NCBI GenBank assembly: GCA_020720365.1
Contig: DYOU01000014.1
Coordinates: forward strand, 1 to 34,309
Reading direction: 5' to 3'
Source of the DNA: Candidatus Elulimicrobium sp.
GTDB lineage: Bacteria; Omnitrophota; Gorgyraeia; Zapsychrales; Fredricksoniimonadaceae
DNA: 34,309 nt
Shown here: piece by piece, positions 8,568-15,935 of the stretch
Position numbering within the stretch: position 1 is the first letter of the stretch
Layout of the letters: the number at the start of each line of letters is the position of its first letter
Made by a program: the position numbers and the translations under genes
Notes under the pieces: generated by a model
Databases searched by the model: none
Seen by the model: the letters and a program-made list of their open reading frames with translations, nothing else
Told to the model about the DNA's origin: nothing

Positions 8568-9696
8568 AATGTTTTATAAACTCCTCAAGAACCTTTGTTC
8601 CATTGTAAAGTGTCTTGATCTCCGCGTATTCATCATTCGCATGCAGCGTACCGCTCTTTCCAAAACCTGTGGCAAAGGCCGCAATATTATAATGCTGAAA
8701 AAAAGAAATAACCGTTGCTCCGTCAGAACCTTTCAGCCGCGGAATTACACCGATTTTCTTGGCTGAAGCTAGAAAAGCTTTAACATATGCATTCTCGGCA
8801 CTGATCTCAAACGGCAGCTGAAGATCCTCAACCTCAAGCTTATATTTTCTTGTCACACTGGCCACGATCTTTTTAACCGTCCGGACAATCTCTTTCGGAT
8901 CCATTCCAGGCATATACCTTAAATCAACCGTAAACTCACAAAAATCCGCAACCATATTCACCTTATCACCGCCGGTGATCGTCCCGATATTCACCGTCGG
9001 ATGATTTAACAGTGCATGTGGGCTGAACTTAAACCGATGAGCTTTCAAAAGCCGGATGATCTCGGCTGCCTGCTCAATGGCATTGACCCCTCTCCAATTC
9101 GTCGCCCCATGGGCTTTCCGCCCAAACACACAAATACGTGAATGAAAAAGGCCTTTTTGAGCAATAACCGTATCATAATCCACTGAATCAAGGACTAAAG
9201 CCAGCCTTGGACGCAGCACACCTTTTATAAGAAGCGGCTTGATCCCCATGTGACTGCCCGTCTCTTCATCAGCGGTTGCAGCCAGAACAACGTCTCTTTC
9301 AGGGCGATAACCATCCTCTATCAACGACCGCATAGCTTCCATCGCACATGCCAAATTGCCTTTATCATCCGAAGCCCCGCGGCCATAAATCCGGCCATTC
9401 ACCACATCCCTGCCAAAAGGACTGAACTTCCACCCCTTACCGATCGGCACAACATCCGTATGCGGCGTTAATAAAAGAGCCTCACGCGCCGCCTTCTTGC
9501 GCGGTAGAGACCCCTTTAAAGTCATGATAAGATTCGGCCGATCCTTCTGATACATCACCTCCTTCATATCCAATCCCAAAGGCTTCATGTCCTTTATAAT
9601 AAAATCACATATAGCCTTCTCGTACCCAGGAGGATTTTGAGAATCGATCGATAATACTTTTTGTGTCAATTGAATAAGACGTTCTTTATTGACCAT
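8554..9696 (-). CDS. M20 family metallopeptidase (ArgE/DapE/dipeptidase type)
   Basis: Zinc-dependent amidohydrolase or peptidase of 380 aa. Di-zinc ligands are visible: H79 and D81 in LTPHTDVVP, D110/D111 in GRGASDDKGN, the catalytic pair E144-E145 in TADEETGS, and the C-terminal His in KSGTLHANDEYA (about 352). A lid or dimerisation domain lies between about 190 and 300. The family includes succinyl-diaminopimelate desuccinylase, acetylornithine deacetylase and di/carboxypeptidases; the sequence does not decide between them. Good Shine-Dalgarno AGGGG 4 nt before the ATG at 9696; it is 7 nt after the zinc-ribbon gene. Confidence 0.88.
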   Translation of the reverse strand: MVNKERLIQLTQKVLSIDSQNPPGYEKAICDFIIKDMKPLGLDMKEVMYQKDRPNLIMTLKGSLPRKKAAREALLLTPHTDVVPIGKGWKFSPFGRDVVNGRIYGRGASDDKGNLACAMEAMRSLIEDGYRPERDVVLAATADEETGSHMGIKPLLIKGVLRPRLALVLDSVDYDTVIAQKGLFHSRICVFGRKAHGATNWRGVNAIEQAAEIIRLLKAHRFKFSPHALLNHPTVNIGTITGGDKVNMVADFCEFTVDLRYMPGMDPKEIVRTVKKIVASVTRKYKLEVEDLQLPFEISAENAYVKAFLASAKKIGVIPRLKGSDGATVISFFQHYNIAAFATGFGKSGTLHANDEYAEIKTLYNGTKVLEEFIKHYDRM

Positions 9697-9703
9697 AAAA
9701 CCC

Positions 9704-10006
9704 CTAACCTAAAATACTGCGAGCCTTTTGCTCGCCTTCAATACGTTTAAAATCCTGATAATCGATAAACTGAACTTCCGGCCGTTCACATGAAATACGG
9801 ATCATTTTCGGCAAATGCTCTCTCACATTCTGAAAAGCGATATATTTAAACGGTGTATTACACTGCGGACATTTCAATGCATCTAATTTAACATTGAATT
9901 CCTTACACTTTGAACACACTCCCGACAATGCCCCGTATTCAAGGGTATGCTGTTTGACTTCATCAAAAAATAAATTGCGATAGACACGAATAAACTGCTT
10001 TGACAT
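9704..10006 (-). CDS. Small zinc-ribbon protein, unknown function
   Basis: 100 aa from the ATG at 10006. Two CxxC pairs, C31-x2-C34 and C46-x2-C49 (VCSKCKEFN and KCPQCNTPF), form a typical zinc ribbon; the rest is soluble with no signal peptide. I do not recognise a named family. The ORF-track start (10033) would run through a consensus promoter, so I use the internal ATG at 10006. There is no Shine-Dalgarno in front of it and the promoter places transcription start within a few nucleotides of the ATG, so the message appears leaderless. It is the first gene of the M20-DUF3108-trpBA operon. Confidence 0.75.
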   Translation of the reverse strand: MSKQFIRVYRNLFFDEVKQHTLEYGALSGVCSKCKEFNVKLDALKCPQCNTPFKYIAFQNVREHLPKMIRISCERPEVQFIDYQDFKRIEGEQKARSILG

Positions 10007-10015
10007 AAGGCGGGC

Positions 10016-10045
10016 ATTATAACACAAGGACATTTATCCTCGCAA
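10016..10045 (-). promoter_or_regulatory. Promoter for the zinc-ribbon/trpBA operon, leaderless
   Basis: Minus strand: TTGCGA (10045-10040, 4 of 6), an 18-bp spacer, then a perfect TATAAT (10021-10016). Transcription would start about 6-9 nt past the -10 box, at 10009-10007, immediately before the ATG at 10006. No ribosome-binding sequence fits in the remaining GCCCGCCTT. Confidence 0.6.
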
Positions 10046-10054
10046 CTTTGATGC

Positions 10055-10208
10055 AATTATTCACTTGTATGGCGCTTATTCGCTCTCGGGTCGTGCCTAC
10101 TGCGGCACCTTATTTCTAAAATGGGACCCTACCCATTTTAGAAAACAAGGTATCCACCTTCGTCGTCACCCGTTCGCTCATGCGCACCATGGACACGAGT
10201 GATGAATT
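10055..10208. repeat. Long imperfect palindrome with nested hairpins
   Basis: This gene-free stretch folds as one large structure. The outer arms match in order (AATT, TCACT, GT, ATGG, CGC at 10055-10075, against their complements at 10181-10208), with CGGGT/ACCCG further in. Inside are a 5-bp hairpin GTGCC/GGCAC (10093-10108) and a strong hairpin TTCTAAAATGGG/CCCATTTTAGAA (10114-10125 and 10132-10143, 13 bp with the flanking T-A pair, 6-nt loop). No T-run follows on either strand, so it is not a standard terminator. It may be a dispersed intergenic palindrome (MITE- or REP-like) or a transcribed processing structure after the YcgN-like gene. Confidence 0.6.
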
Positions 10209-10238
10209 AACCCCACTCACTAATATAATACTCGTTAA

Positions 10239-10505
10239 TTAACGATTGTAGGCGCAATGAATATCACCCGGCCAGGATTGACCGAACTTTTGACGAATAT
10301 TCACGCAATTGAACGACTGCCCCGATACAGTCTTCTGGGGACCAATTCGATTTTCATAAACAAGGCAACAGCTTTTCTTATCCAACCCAATAAACAAATG
10401 TTCACAGGGGTCTTCAAAGGCACCGCAACACGCTCCGCAATGACAGCACAATGATTCCCATTCATCTTCTTTAACGGCCAGCCATTGATTTAACGAATCT
10501 GCCAT
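10239..10505 (-). CDS. YcgN-like (UPF0260) CxxCxxCC metal-binding protein
   Basis: 88 aa from the ATG at 10505. The cysteine pattern follows E. coli YcgN closely: DEWESLC-x2-CGACC (C20, C23, C26, C27), then C34 in PCEHLFIGLDKK, C46-C47 before LVYENR, C67 in SFNCVNIRQ, and CAYNR at the C-terminus. These proteins are thought to chelate iron or zinc; the function is unknown. It is shorter than YcgN (about 150 aa) by lacking the tail. The ORF-track start is a GTG inside the terminator loop and is rejected. The gene begins 18 nt after the U-run of an intrinsic terminator that ends the upstream RNA, so expression may need read-through. Shine-Dalgarno is weak. Confidence 0.75.
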   Translation of the reverse strand: MADSLNQWLAVKEDEWESLCCHCGACCGAFEDPCEHLFIGLDKKSCCLVYENRIGPQKTVSGQSFNCVNIRQKFGQSWPGDIHCAYNR

Positions 10506-10522
10506 ATACCCGGATTTCTGCT

Positions 10523-10559
10523 TAATAAAAAAACGGAGCCCAAACACTACTGGGCTCCC
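10523..10559 (-). terminator. Intrinsic terminator ending the structured RNA
   Basis: Minus strand: stem GGAGCCCA/TGGGCTCC (10558-10551 and 10542-10535) with an 8-nt loop, followed by GTTTTTTTATT. The 5' arm GGGAGCCC (10559-10552) can alternatively pair with GGGTTCCC (10610-10603) near the 3' end of the upstream RNA domain: 8 bp with one G-U. This is a possible antiterminator, the arrangement expected of a transcriptional riboswitch controlling the YcgN-like gene. Confidence 0.8.
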
Positions 10560-10581
10560 AAAAGATAAGTATTATACCATT

Positions 10582-10791
10582 AGCCGATAAAGTGGGGAAC
10601 GGGGGAACCCCAACTCGCTCTTCGGCAACGCAGCCACCATCTCACCCACGTCTCACATCCCCTAACTCGCGCCCAAAAGGGCCGAACCCAAGATGCCACC
10701 AAGGCCTACGGGTCACGCACAGGGAACAACAGGATGAATTAGGTCTGTCGCTTTGCGCCCTTGGCTTTCGCCAAGTTTACCTTTATCGGCT
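10582..10791 (-). ncRNA. Structured RNA with cyclic-di-GMP-I (GEMM-I) riboswitch-like core
   Basis: The 5' part (10791-10737) aligns element by element with the GEMM-I consensus: AAAGGtAAAC, a CTTGGC-GAAA-GCCAAG tetraloop hairpin, GGgCGCAAAGC, and the CCTAA arm expected for the tetraloop receptor. A closing helix of 11 perfect pairs joins AGCCGATAAAG (10791-10781) to CTTTATCGGCT (10592-10582), making a domain of 210 nt, over twice the usual 80-100 nt. A compact alternative 3' boundary (GGGTT...CCCTTTT near 10670) also exists. The receptor partner may be GTAGG near 10701-10697. A promoter puts the 5' end at about 10791 and a terminator follows. RNase P, tmRNA, 6S and SRP RNA signatures were looked for and not seen. 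The ligand assignment is inference from the motif. Confidence 0.62.
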
Positions 10792-10797
10792 TCTTGA

Positions 10798-10826
10798 AAT
10801 ATAGCATCTGAATTCACCAATAACAA
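10798..10826 (-). promoter_or_regulatory. Promoter of the structured RNA
   Basis: Minus strand: TTGTTA (10826-10821, 4 of 6), exactly 17 bp, then TATATT (10803-10798, 5 of 6). The predicted start, about 7 nt downstream, coincides with the first base of the closing helix AGCCGATAAAG. This supports an independent RNA transcription unit separate from trpF, whose stop is 41 nt upstream of the -35 box. Confidence 0.55.
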
Positions 10827-10866
10827 GGGGTCCGCTCAAGAAAATCTTACTTTTTCTGAAAAAACA

Positions 10867-11484
10867 TCAACCTTTTGCCCGACGGATAAACTCAGCCATC
10901 TTCTTGTGATCTTTAACTCCAGGGCTCACCTCAACTCCGCTCGATACATCGACTGCAAATGGCTTCAACGCCACAATCCCCTCTACCACATTATCAACGG
11001 TCAAACCACCGGACAAGATTCGTGGAACAGGCGTATGCAACCCTTTCAGGATCTCCCAGGCAAAAACCTTGCCACTACCGCCATACTGACCTTCTGTATG
11101 CGCATCAAACAAATGAGCATCCACACGAAAAGAGCCAACATCTGAAACATTAAAATCTTCTTTAACACGAAACCCTTTAATGATCTTAAGCCCATATCTT
11201 TTCAAACGATGACAATAATGATTGTCCTCTTCCCCATGAAGCTGTACCGCATCCAACGCACAAAACCCTGAAATATCGCGAATAGCTCCCGTACGTTCAT
11301 TAACAAAAACCCCCACCTTGCTTATGAACGGAGGTAAAGCCTCCAGGATCTTCAGTGCTTTGGACGGAGATATATATCTCGGGCTTTTACGATAAAAAAT
11401 AAACCCCAAAGCATCCGCCCCCAACCGCACGGCAGCCTGCGCATCTTCCATCCGTGTAATTCCGCAGATCTTAACTCTGACCAT
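10867..11484 (-). CDS. trpF: Phosphoribosylanthranilate isomerase
   Basis: Third committed step after anthranilate: isomerises PRA to CdRP. 205 aa TIM barrel. Catalytic Cys7 in VKICGITR and the catalytic Asp in HLFDAHTEGQYGGSG (about 127) are present, as are the phosphate-binding LSGGL and VDVSSGVEVSPGVKD segments. The ATG at 11484 overlaps trpC by 14 nt and has GGAAG upstream inside trpC. It is the last gene of the trpGDCF block; the next transcription unit is the structured RNA. Confidence 0.96.
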   Translation of the reverse strand: MVRVKICGITRMEDAQAAVRLGADALGFIFYRKSPRYISPSKALKILEALPPFISKVGVFVNERTGAIRDISGFCALDAVQLHGEEDNHYCHRLKRYGLKIIKGFRVKEDFNVSDVGSFRVDAHLFDAHTEGQYGGSGKVFAWEILKGLHTPVPRILSGGLTVDNVVEGIVALKPFAVDVSSGVEVSPGVKDHKKMAEFIRRAKG

Positions 11485-12277
11485 ACATCACTTCCTTTAC
11501 CTTTCGGGCCACATCCTTCTCCCGCATGAACGTTTCTCCAATAAGCACCGCATTGGCCCCTAGATCTTTTAAGTGCTGCACCTCTTTATAGGTAGAGATC
11601 CCGCTCTCAGATACAATGATTTTATTTTTCGGGATCCTGGGGATCAAGCGCTCCGATACACTTAAATTAACATCAAATGATCGCAGATCCCTGTTGTTAA
11701 CCCCCACAATTTCAGCTCCCGCGGCCAAGGCCCGGTCAAGGTCCTGATCATCATGAACTTCAACCAAACAATCCAGATCCAGCGCATGCGCCTTATCCAG
11801 CATTGTTCTTAACTGCCAATCATTCAACGCGGCCACAATCAACAAGACCGCAGATGCACCGCAAAGCCTCGCTTCAAAAAGCTGAAGCTCATCAATAAAA
11901 AAATCTTTCATCAAGGCCGGTAAATTATACTCTTCCGTTATTCGCCTCAAATAGGCCGGCTTACCTTGAAAAAAATCTTCTTCTGTCAGAACAGAAAAAG
12001 CCGCCGCTCCACTTTGCTGATATTCCTTTGCCAGCATCCCCGGATTAAAATCTTCACGGATCAACCCTTTGGAGGGCGACGCTTTCTTGATCTCTGCGAT
12101 CAAATTAACCTGTCCCGGCTTAGAAATAACTCTTTTAAAGATCGCATAACGAGAATATTCTGAACGCTCAAGGTTCCGTCTAATATTCTCGAAATACGAC
12201 CGGCGCTGAGCAATAATCTCTCTTTTTCTGGCCACAATCTTTTCAAGAAAATTATTAAGCACGGTGTGTGAACTCAA
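11471..12277 (-). CDS. trpC: Indole-3-glycerol phosphate synthase
   Basis: Closes the indole ring of CdRP to give IGP. 268 aa, with LIAEIKKASPSKG (catalytic Lys), the ALMKDFFID Lys-Asp segment, VEVHDD, GVNNRDLRSF and VSESGI motifs. The start is uncertain: the ORF-track TTG at 12277 lies inside trpD, and a GTG at 12262 is also possible. Either overlaps the 3' end of trpD, suggesting coupled translation. Not fused to trpF, unlike in E. coli. Confidence 0.95.
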   Translation of the reverse strand: MSSHTVLNNFLEKIVARKREIIAQRRSYFENIRRNLERSEYSRYAIFKRVISKPGQVNLIAEIKKASPSKGLIREDFNPGMLAKEYQQSGAAAFSVLTEEDFFQGKPAYLRRITEEYNLPALMKDFFIDELQLFEARLCGASAVLLIVAALNDWQLRTMLDKAHALDLDCLVEVHDDQDLDRALAAGAEIVGVNNRDLRSFDVNLSVSERLIPRIPKNKIIVSESGISTYKEVQHLKDLGANAVLIGETFMREKDVARKVKEVMYGQS

Positions 12278-13265
12278 TTAATTTTTCAAGAACATTAAGC
12301 GCATCGCTTCGATCAATGGACTGGCCGGCGCGAATAAACCCCTCATCTGGAGATGGAACAACTCCTGCGGCATACAGAGCAAACGCTGCATTAATCTGAA
12401 CAATCGTCCGCTGAGGCCCTCGATCCCCCTTCAGGACATCACGAATGATCCTCGCATTTACCTTCTTATCCCCGCCTTTAAGACTTTCCTCCGGTGCTCG
12501 TTTAAGGCCAAATTCTTCAGGCACGATCTCATAAGACCGGACATCTACCCCATCGAATTCACAAATAAACGTTTTATCCGTCGTTGTTATTTCATCAAGC
12601 CCGTCAGAACCATGGACAACAATCGCTCGTTTAGTCCCCAGATTCTTAAGAACATGCACCAGCTGCTCAGCCAAATGCTTGCTGTAAACACCCATCATCT
12701 GATGATCGGCATGGGCCGGATTGGTCAAAGGCCCCAAAACATTAAAGATCGTCTTTACGCCTAACCCCTTACGGACTGCCGACACATGTTTCATCGCCGG
12801 ATGATGCCGCTGGGCAAAAAGAAATACCAGCCCAACATGTTTCAAACACAATGAAAGCTGCTCATGCGGCATCTCAATATTCACTCCCAACTCCTCCAGA
12901 ACATCCGCGCTTCCGCACAAGCTGGAGACGGAGCGATTCCCATGCTTGGCAACCCCGACACCTGCCCCTGCTACCACAAAAGCAACCGCTGTTGAAATAT
13001 TAAAGGTGTGCTTCCCATCTCCGCCAGTCCCACAAGTATCCAAAATAACTTTACGGTTACTTTCAACAGGCAATACAAATTTTCGCATAACCTGCGCGGC
13101 ACCGGTGATCTCTTCAATCGTCGGCCCTTTCGCATTCATCGCCAAAAGGAAGTCCCGCATATCAACTTCACTCGCCCGACCGGACATGATCTCCGTCATC
13201 ACGCCCTGCATTTCACCACGCAATAAATTCTTATGACTGCTGAGTTTATCGATCATTTCACGCAT
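12255..13265 (-). CDS. trpD: Anthranilate phosphoribosyltransferase
   Basis: Transfers phosphoribosyl from PRPP to anthranilate. 336 aa, normal for the stand-alone enzyme. The PRPP-binding GTGGDGKHTFNIST (about 81-94), the KHGNRSVSS loop, the anthranilate-side RHHPAMKHV and GVKTIFNVLGPLTNP segments, and the magnesium-site VVHGSDGLDE are visible. Start ATG at 13265, 7 nt after the trpG stop, with GAGG in front. Not fused to trpG, unlike the enterobacterial TrpGD. Confidence 0.96.
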   Translation of the reverse strand: MREMIDKLSSHKNLLRGEMQGVMTEIMSGRASEVDMRDFLLAMNAKGPTIEEITGAAQVMRKFVLPVESNRKVILDTCGTGGDGKHTFNISTAVAFVVAGAGVGVAKHGNRSVSSLCGSADVLEELGVNIEMPHEQLSLCLKHVGLVFLFAQRHHPAMKHVSAVRKGLGVKTIFNVLGPLTNPAHADHQMMGVYSKHLAEQLVHVLKNLGTKRAIVVHGSDGLDEITTTDKTFICEFDGVDVRSYEIVPEEFGLKRAPEESLKGGDKKVNARIIRDVLKGDRGPQRTIVQINAAFALYAAGVVPSPDEGFIRAGQSIDRSDALNVLEKLIEFTHRA

Positions 13266-13272
13266 GAACGCC

Positions 13273-13839
13273 TCATAGCCTAATAAAATTCTTCAAGATA
13301 TTGATCCCCATCTGTGTCAAGATCGACTCAGGATGGAACTGCACTCCCCATAAAGGCAAAGACCTGTGCCGAATGCCCATGATCTCCTGATCATCTTCAG
13401 CCCGTGCCGTGACCTCAAGGCAATCAGGCATTGAACTCTCATCGATCACAAGAGAATGATAACGGGTCGCTTCAAATAATTTCGGCATACCTTTGAAAAT
13501 ATCCGTATTCTTATGATCGATCCGCGACACTTTCCCATGCATCAACTTTTTAGCTCCAACGATCTTTCCGCCAAACGCATAACCAATTGACTGATGCCCA
13601 AGGCAAACGCCAAGAATCGGCAGTTTACCCACAAAATGCCTGATCAAAGGAACTGAAATTCCTGCCTTCTCAGGATTGCTCGGCCCTGGCGAAACAACGA
13701 TCCGTTCCGGGCGCAATAACTCGATCTCTTTCAACGTGATCGCATCATTACGAAACACTTTAACCTCACAGCCCATCTCACCAAAATACTGAACAAGGTT
13801 ATAGGTAAATGAATCATAGTTATCGATCATCAAGATCAT
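13273..13839 (-). CDS. trpG: Glutamine amidotransferase TrpG/PabA
   Basis: Class I glutaminase subunit that supplies ammonia for anthranilate (and possibly aminobenzoate) synthesis. 188 aa. The catalytic triad is visible: Cys in [15 protein letters not shown] (about 79), and His and Glu in VQFHPES (about 168-170). The N-terminal [16 protein letters not shown] is typical. ATGA overlap with murA. Its synthase partner TrpE is not in the window, so the partner must be encoded elsewhere; a dual TrpE/PabB role is possible. Confidence 0.94.
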   Translation of the reverse strand: MILMIDNYDSFTYNLVQYFGEMGCEVKVFRNDAITLKEIELLRPERIVVSPGPSNPEKAGISVPLIRHFVGKLPILGVCLGHQSIGYAFGGKIVGAKKLMHGKVSRIDHKNTDIFKGMPKLFEATRYHSLVIDESSMPDCLEVTARAEDDQEIMGIRHRSLPLWGVQFHPESILTQMGINILKNFIRL

Positions 13840-15098
13840 TCTTTTTCTCTCTTTATACTGGCGCCTAATGCCATTAATTTCTTATCAATATTCTCATATC
13901 CACGGTCGAGATGATACACACGGCGGATTTCGGTCCTTCCCCTCGCCACCAAACCAGCCATGACCAGTGCGGCTGATGCCCGCAAATCAGAAGCCACAAC
14001 AGGGGCTCCACAAAGCCCCTTAACCCCCTCAATGATAGCACTGCCGCCTTCACGACGAATACGAGCCCCCATACGATTCAGCTCGGCAATATGCATGAAA
14101 CGATCCGGAAAAACGGTATCACGAACAACACTGACCCCATTAGACAAAGACATCATAGCCATATACTGCGCTTGAATATCCGTCGGAAATCCCGGATACG
14201 GATACGTCGTTACACTGACTGGCCTCAACACTTTCGGTGCTTTAATGCGAACACTGTTGCGCTCAACAAGAACCTGAACCCCGACCTTCTTCAAGATATC
14301 ATCCAATGCCGTCAATTGATGATAATCAAAATCACGGATAATAATATCACTCTTCGCCATCCCCGCCAATAAAACAAACGTCCCCGCCTCAATACGGTCA
14401 GCTGACATCTTGTATTCCGCTCCATGTAATTTCTTAACACCATGGATAACAATTCTTGGGCCACCATGGCCTTTAATACGAGCGCCCATTTCATTCAAAA
14501 AATTAGCCAATTCCTCCACTTCAGGTTCACACGCCGCACACTCAATGATCGTTTCTCCTTCCGCTAAAGCAGCCGCCATCATAATATTAGCCGTGCCCAA
14601 TACGGAAGGACCTGAAGCCCCTCCGAGGTAAACACGATTCCCCTGTAGGCGTTTGGTTTTGGCTATGATATACCCGGCATCAATATCCACCTTGGCCCCA
14701 AGAGCTTCCACCCCCTTGATATGAAGATCCACCGGACGAACACCGATAACACAACCACCTGGCAGGGATACTTTAGCTTCTCCCAATTTGGCTAACAACG
14801 GCCCCAGCACGCAGATCGACCCTCTCATCGTCGACACAAGCTTATAATCCGCAACCGGATTGGCTTTACCATTCGACATAATGATCAATTTATCCTTGTC
14901 CCAATCCACATCCTTGCCCAGGGACTTCAATAATTTGACCATTGTATTCGTGTCCAGCAGTCTCGGGACATTGCTCAGGATACAAGTTTCATCCGTCAGC
15001 AAAGTCGCTGCCAGGACCGGAAGCGTAGCGTTCTTCGAACCAGAAATCCTTACTTCACCTTTTAAAGGCTTACCGCCTTCAATAATAATTTTATCCAT
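13836..15098 (-). CDS. murA: UDP-N-acetylglucosamine 1-carboxyvinyltransferase
   Basis: First committed step of peptidoglycan synthesis: transfers enolpyruvyl from PEP to UDP-GlcNAc in the cytoplasm. 420 aa, the usual length. It shows [20 protein letters not shown], the catalytic cysteine in [15 protein letters not shown] (about 115), so a fosfomycin-sensitive type, and [11 protein letters not shown] plus [12 protein letters not shown] near the end. It follows prmC after an 11-nt gap with no convincing Shine-Dalgarno. The prfA-prmC-murA order is common in diverse bacteria. Confidence 0.96.
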   Translation of the reverse strand: MDKIIIEGGKPLKGEVRISGSKNATLPVLAATLLTDETCILSNVPRLLDTNTMVKLLKSLGKDVDWDKDKLIIMSNGKANPVADYKLVSTMRGSICVLGPLLAKLGEAKVSLPGGCVIGVRPVDLHIKGVEALGAKVDIDAGYIIAKTKRLQGNRVYLGGASGPSVLGTANIMMAAALAEGETIIECAACEPEVEELANFLNEMGARIKGHGGPRIVIHGVKKLHGAEYKMSADRIEAGTFVLLAGMAKSDIIIRDFDYHQLTALDDILKKVGVQVLVERNSVRIKAPKVLRPVSVTTYPYPGFPTDIQAQYMAMMSLSNGVSVVRDTVFPDRFMHIAELNRMGARIRREGGSAIIEGVKGLCGAPVVASDLRASAALVMAGLVARGRTEIRRVYHLDRGYENIDKKLMALGASIKREKE

Positions 15099-15109
15099 TG
15101 TTTTTGACT

Positions 15110-15916
15110 TTATTTTGATTGTTCGTTAATAGTTTTCTGCGCCATAACAATGCGGTCTTTACCGGCATTATCCTTAATGATGCGTATTTTATCCCACCCT
15201 CCCGTGATGATAAAGAGGTTTTCCAACTCTTTACGCTGACCATCACCGAATTCCATAGCGAGAAGACCTCCATCTTTCAACAATCGGAGTGCTTTCGGAA
15301 CAATCTGACGATAAAAATGCAACCCATCCGGGCCTCCGTCCAACGCCAACAGAGGCTCCTGACGAACATCCATCGGAAGCTGATCCAGCATAAATGAAGG
15401 AATGTATGGAGGATTCGACGTGATCACATCAAAGCGATCCGCCGTCTCATCCATATACCAGAACATATCGCGTTCCATCAAGCTGATCCGACCGGAAACG
15501 GCATTCATCTCCGTATTCCGACGAGCATAAAGTAACGCAGTCTCCGAAATATCTACCGCAACCACCTGACATCCCTCAACAGCTTTCACCAAGGCCACAG
15601 GGATACAGCCCGATCCCGTTCCAATATCCAGAATAAATAATCCTGTCGGCCTCTTGACATTCAACCAGCAGATCACAGCATCGGCCAGGACCTCAGTCTC
15701 AGGACGAGGAACGAGAACCCCCTTCCCCACCTCTATCCTATACCCCATAAAATCCGTAAACCCGCAAATATACTGAACAGGTTCGCCTGCCGCCCTTCGC
15801 CTATGCATATGAGCTAACCGTTGTTCCTGCCCCTCTGATAATGTCATTGACTGTGTAAACAATTCTGAACGAGAACAATTAAGGATCGCTGTAAGAAAAA
15901 GCTCATTGTCTGTCAT
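15110..15916 (-). CDS. prmC: Release-factor glutamine methyltransferase PrmC
   Basis: SAM-dependent methylation of the glutamine in the GGQ motif of RF1/RF2. 268 aa. The SAM site ILDIGTGSGCIPVAL and the catalytic TSNPPYIPS motif are clear. The N-terminal helical domain before the GEPVQYICG segment is about 20 residues shorter than in E. coli. No ATG, GTG or TTG upstream restores it, so the shorter form is probably real. The gene directly follows its substrate gene prfA with 19 nt between them. Only a weak AAGG far upstream serves as a ribosome site. Confidence 0.94.
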   Translation of the reverse strand: MTDNELFLTAILNCSRSELFTQSMTLSEGQEQRLAHMHRRRAAGEPVQYICGFTDFMGYRIEVGKGVLVPRPETEVLADAVICWLNVKRPTGLFILDIGTGSGCIPVALVKAVEGCQVVAVDISETALLYARRNTEMNAVSGRISLMERDMFWYMDETADRFDVITSNPPYIPSFMLDQLPMDVRQEPLLALDGGPDGLHFYRQIVPKALRLLKDGGLLAMEFGDGQRKELENLFIITGGWDKIRIIKDNAGKDRIVMAQKTINEQSK

Positions 15917-15935
15917 AAAAAAATAAAAGTATGCC

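Noticed and set aside
10114-10143. 12-bp hairpin TTCTAAAATGGG as an intrinsic terminator
   Set aside because: No T-run follows on either strand; kept only as part of the larger palindrome.
10571-10576. Minus-strand TATAAT between the RNA and the terminator
   Set aside because: At the right spacing the -35 would be TTCCCC, a poor match, and transcription would start directly into a terminator hairpin.
10582-10791. Structured RNA as RNase P RNA, tmRNA, 6S or SRP RNA
   Set aside because: The conserved RNase P cores, the tmRNA tRNA-like ends, the SRP S-domain GGAA loop region and a 6S-style open bubble were not found; the GEMM-I core matches far better.
10592-10804. Plus-strand 70-aa ORF (MGNGG...LYRLLEI) opposite the structured RNA
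   Set aside because: It is the antisense of the GEMM-like RNA; no Shine-Dalgarno, Pro/Arg-rich biased composition, and its most structured part is just the reverse of the conserved RNA core.
13840-15109. Trp leader peptide or attenuator before trpG
   Set aside because: trpG overlaps murA by 4 nt, so there is no leader region; no Trp-rich short ORF or terminator was seen upstream of either trp block.
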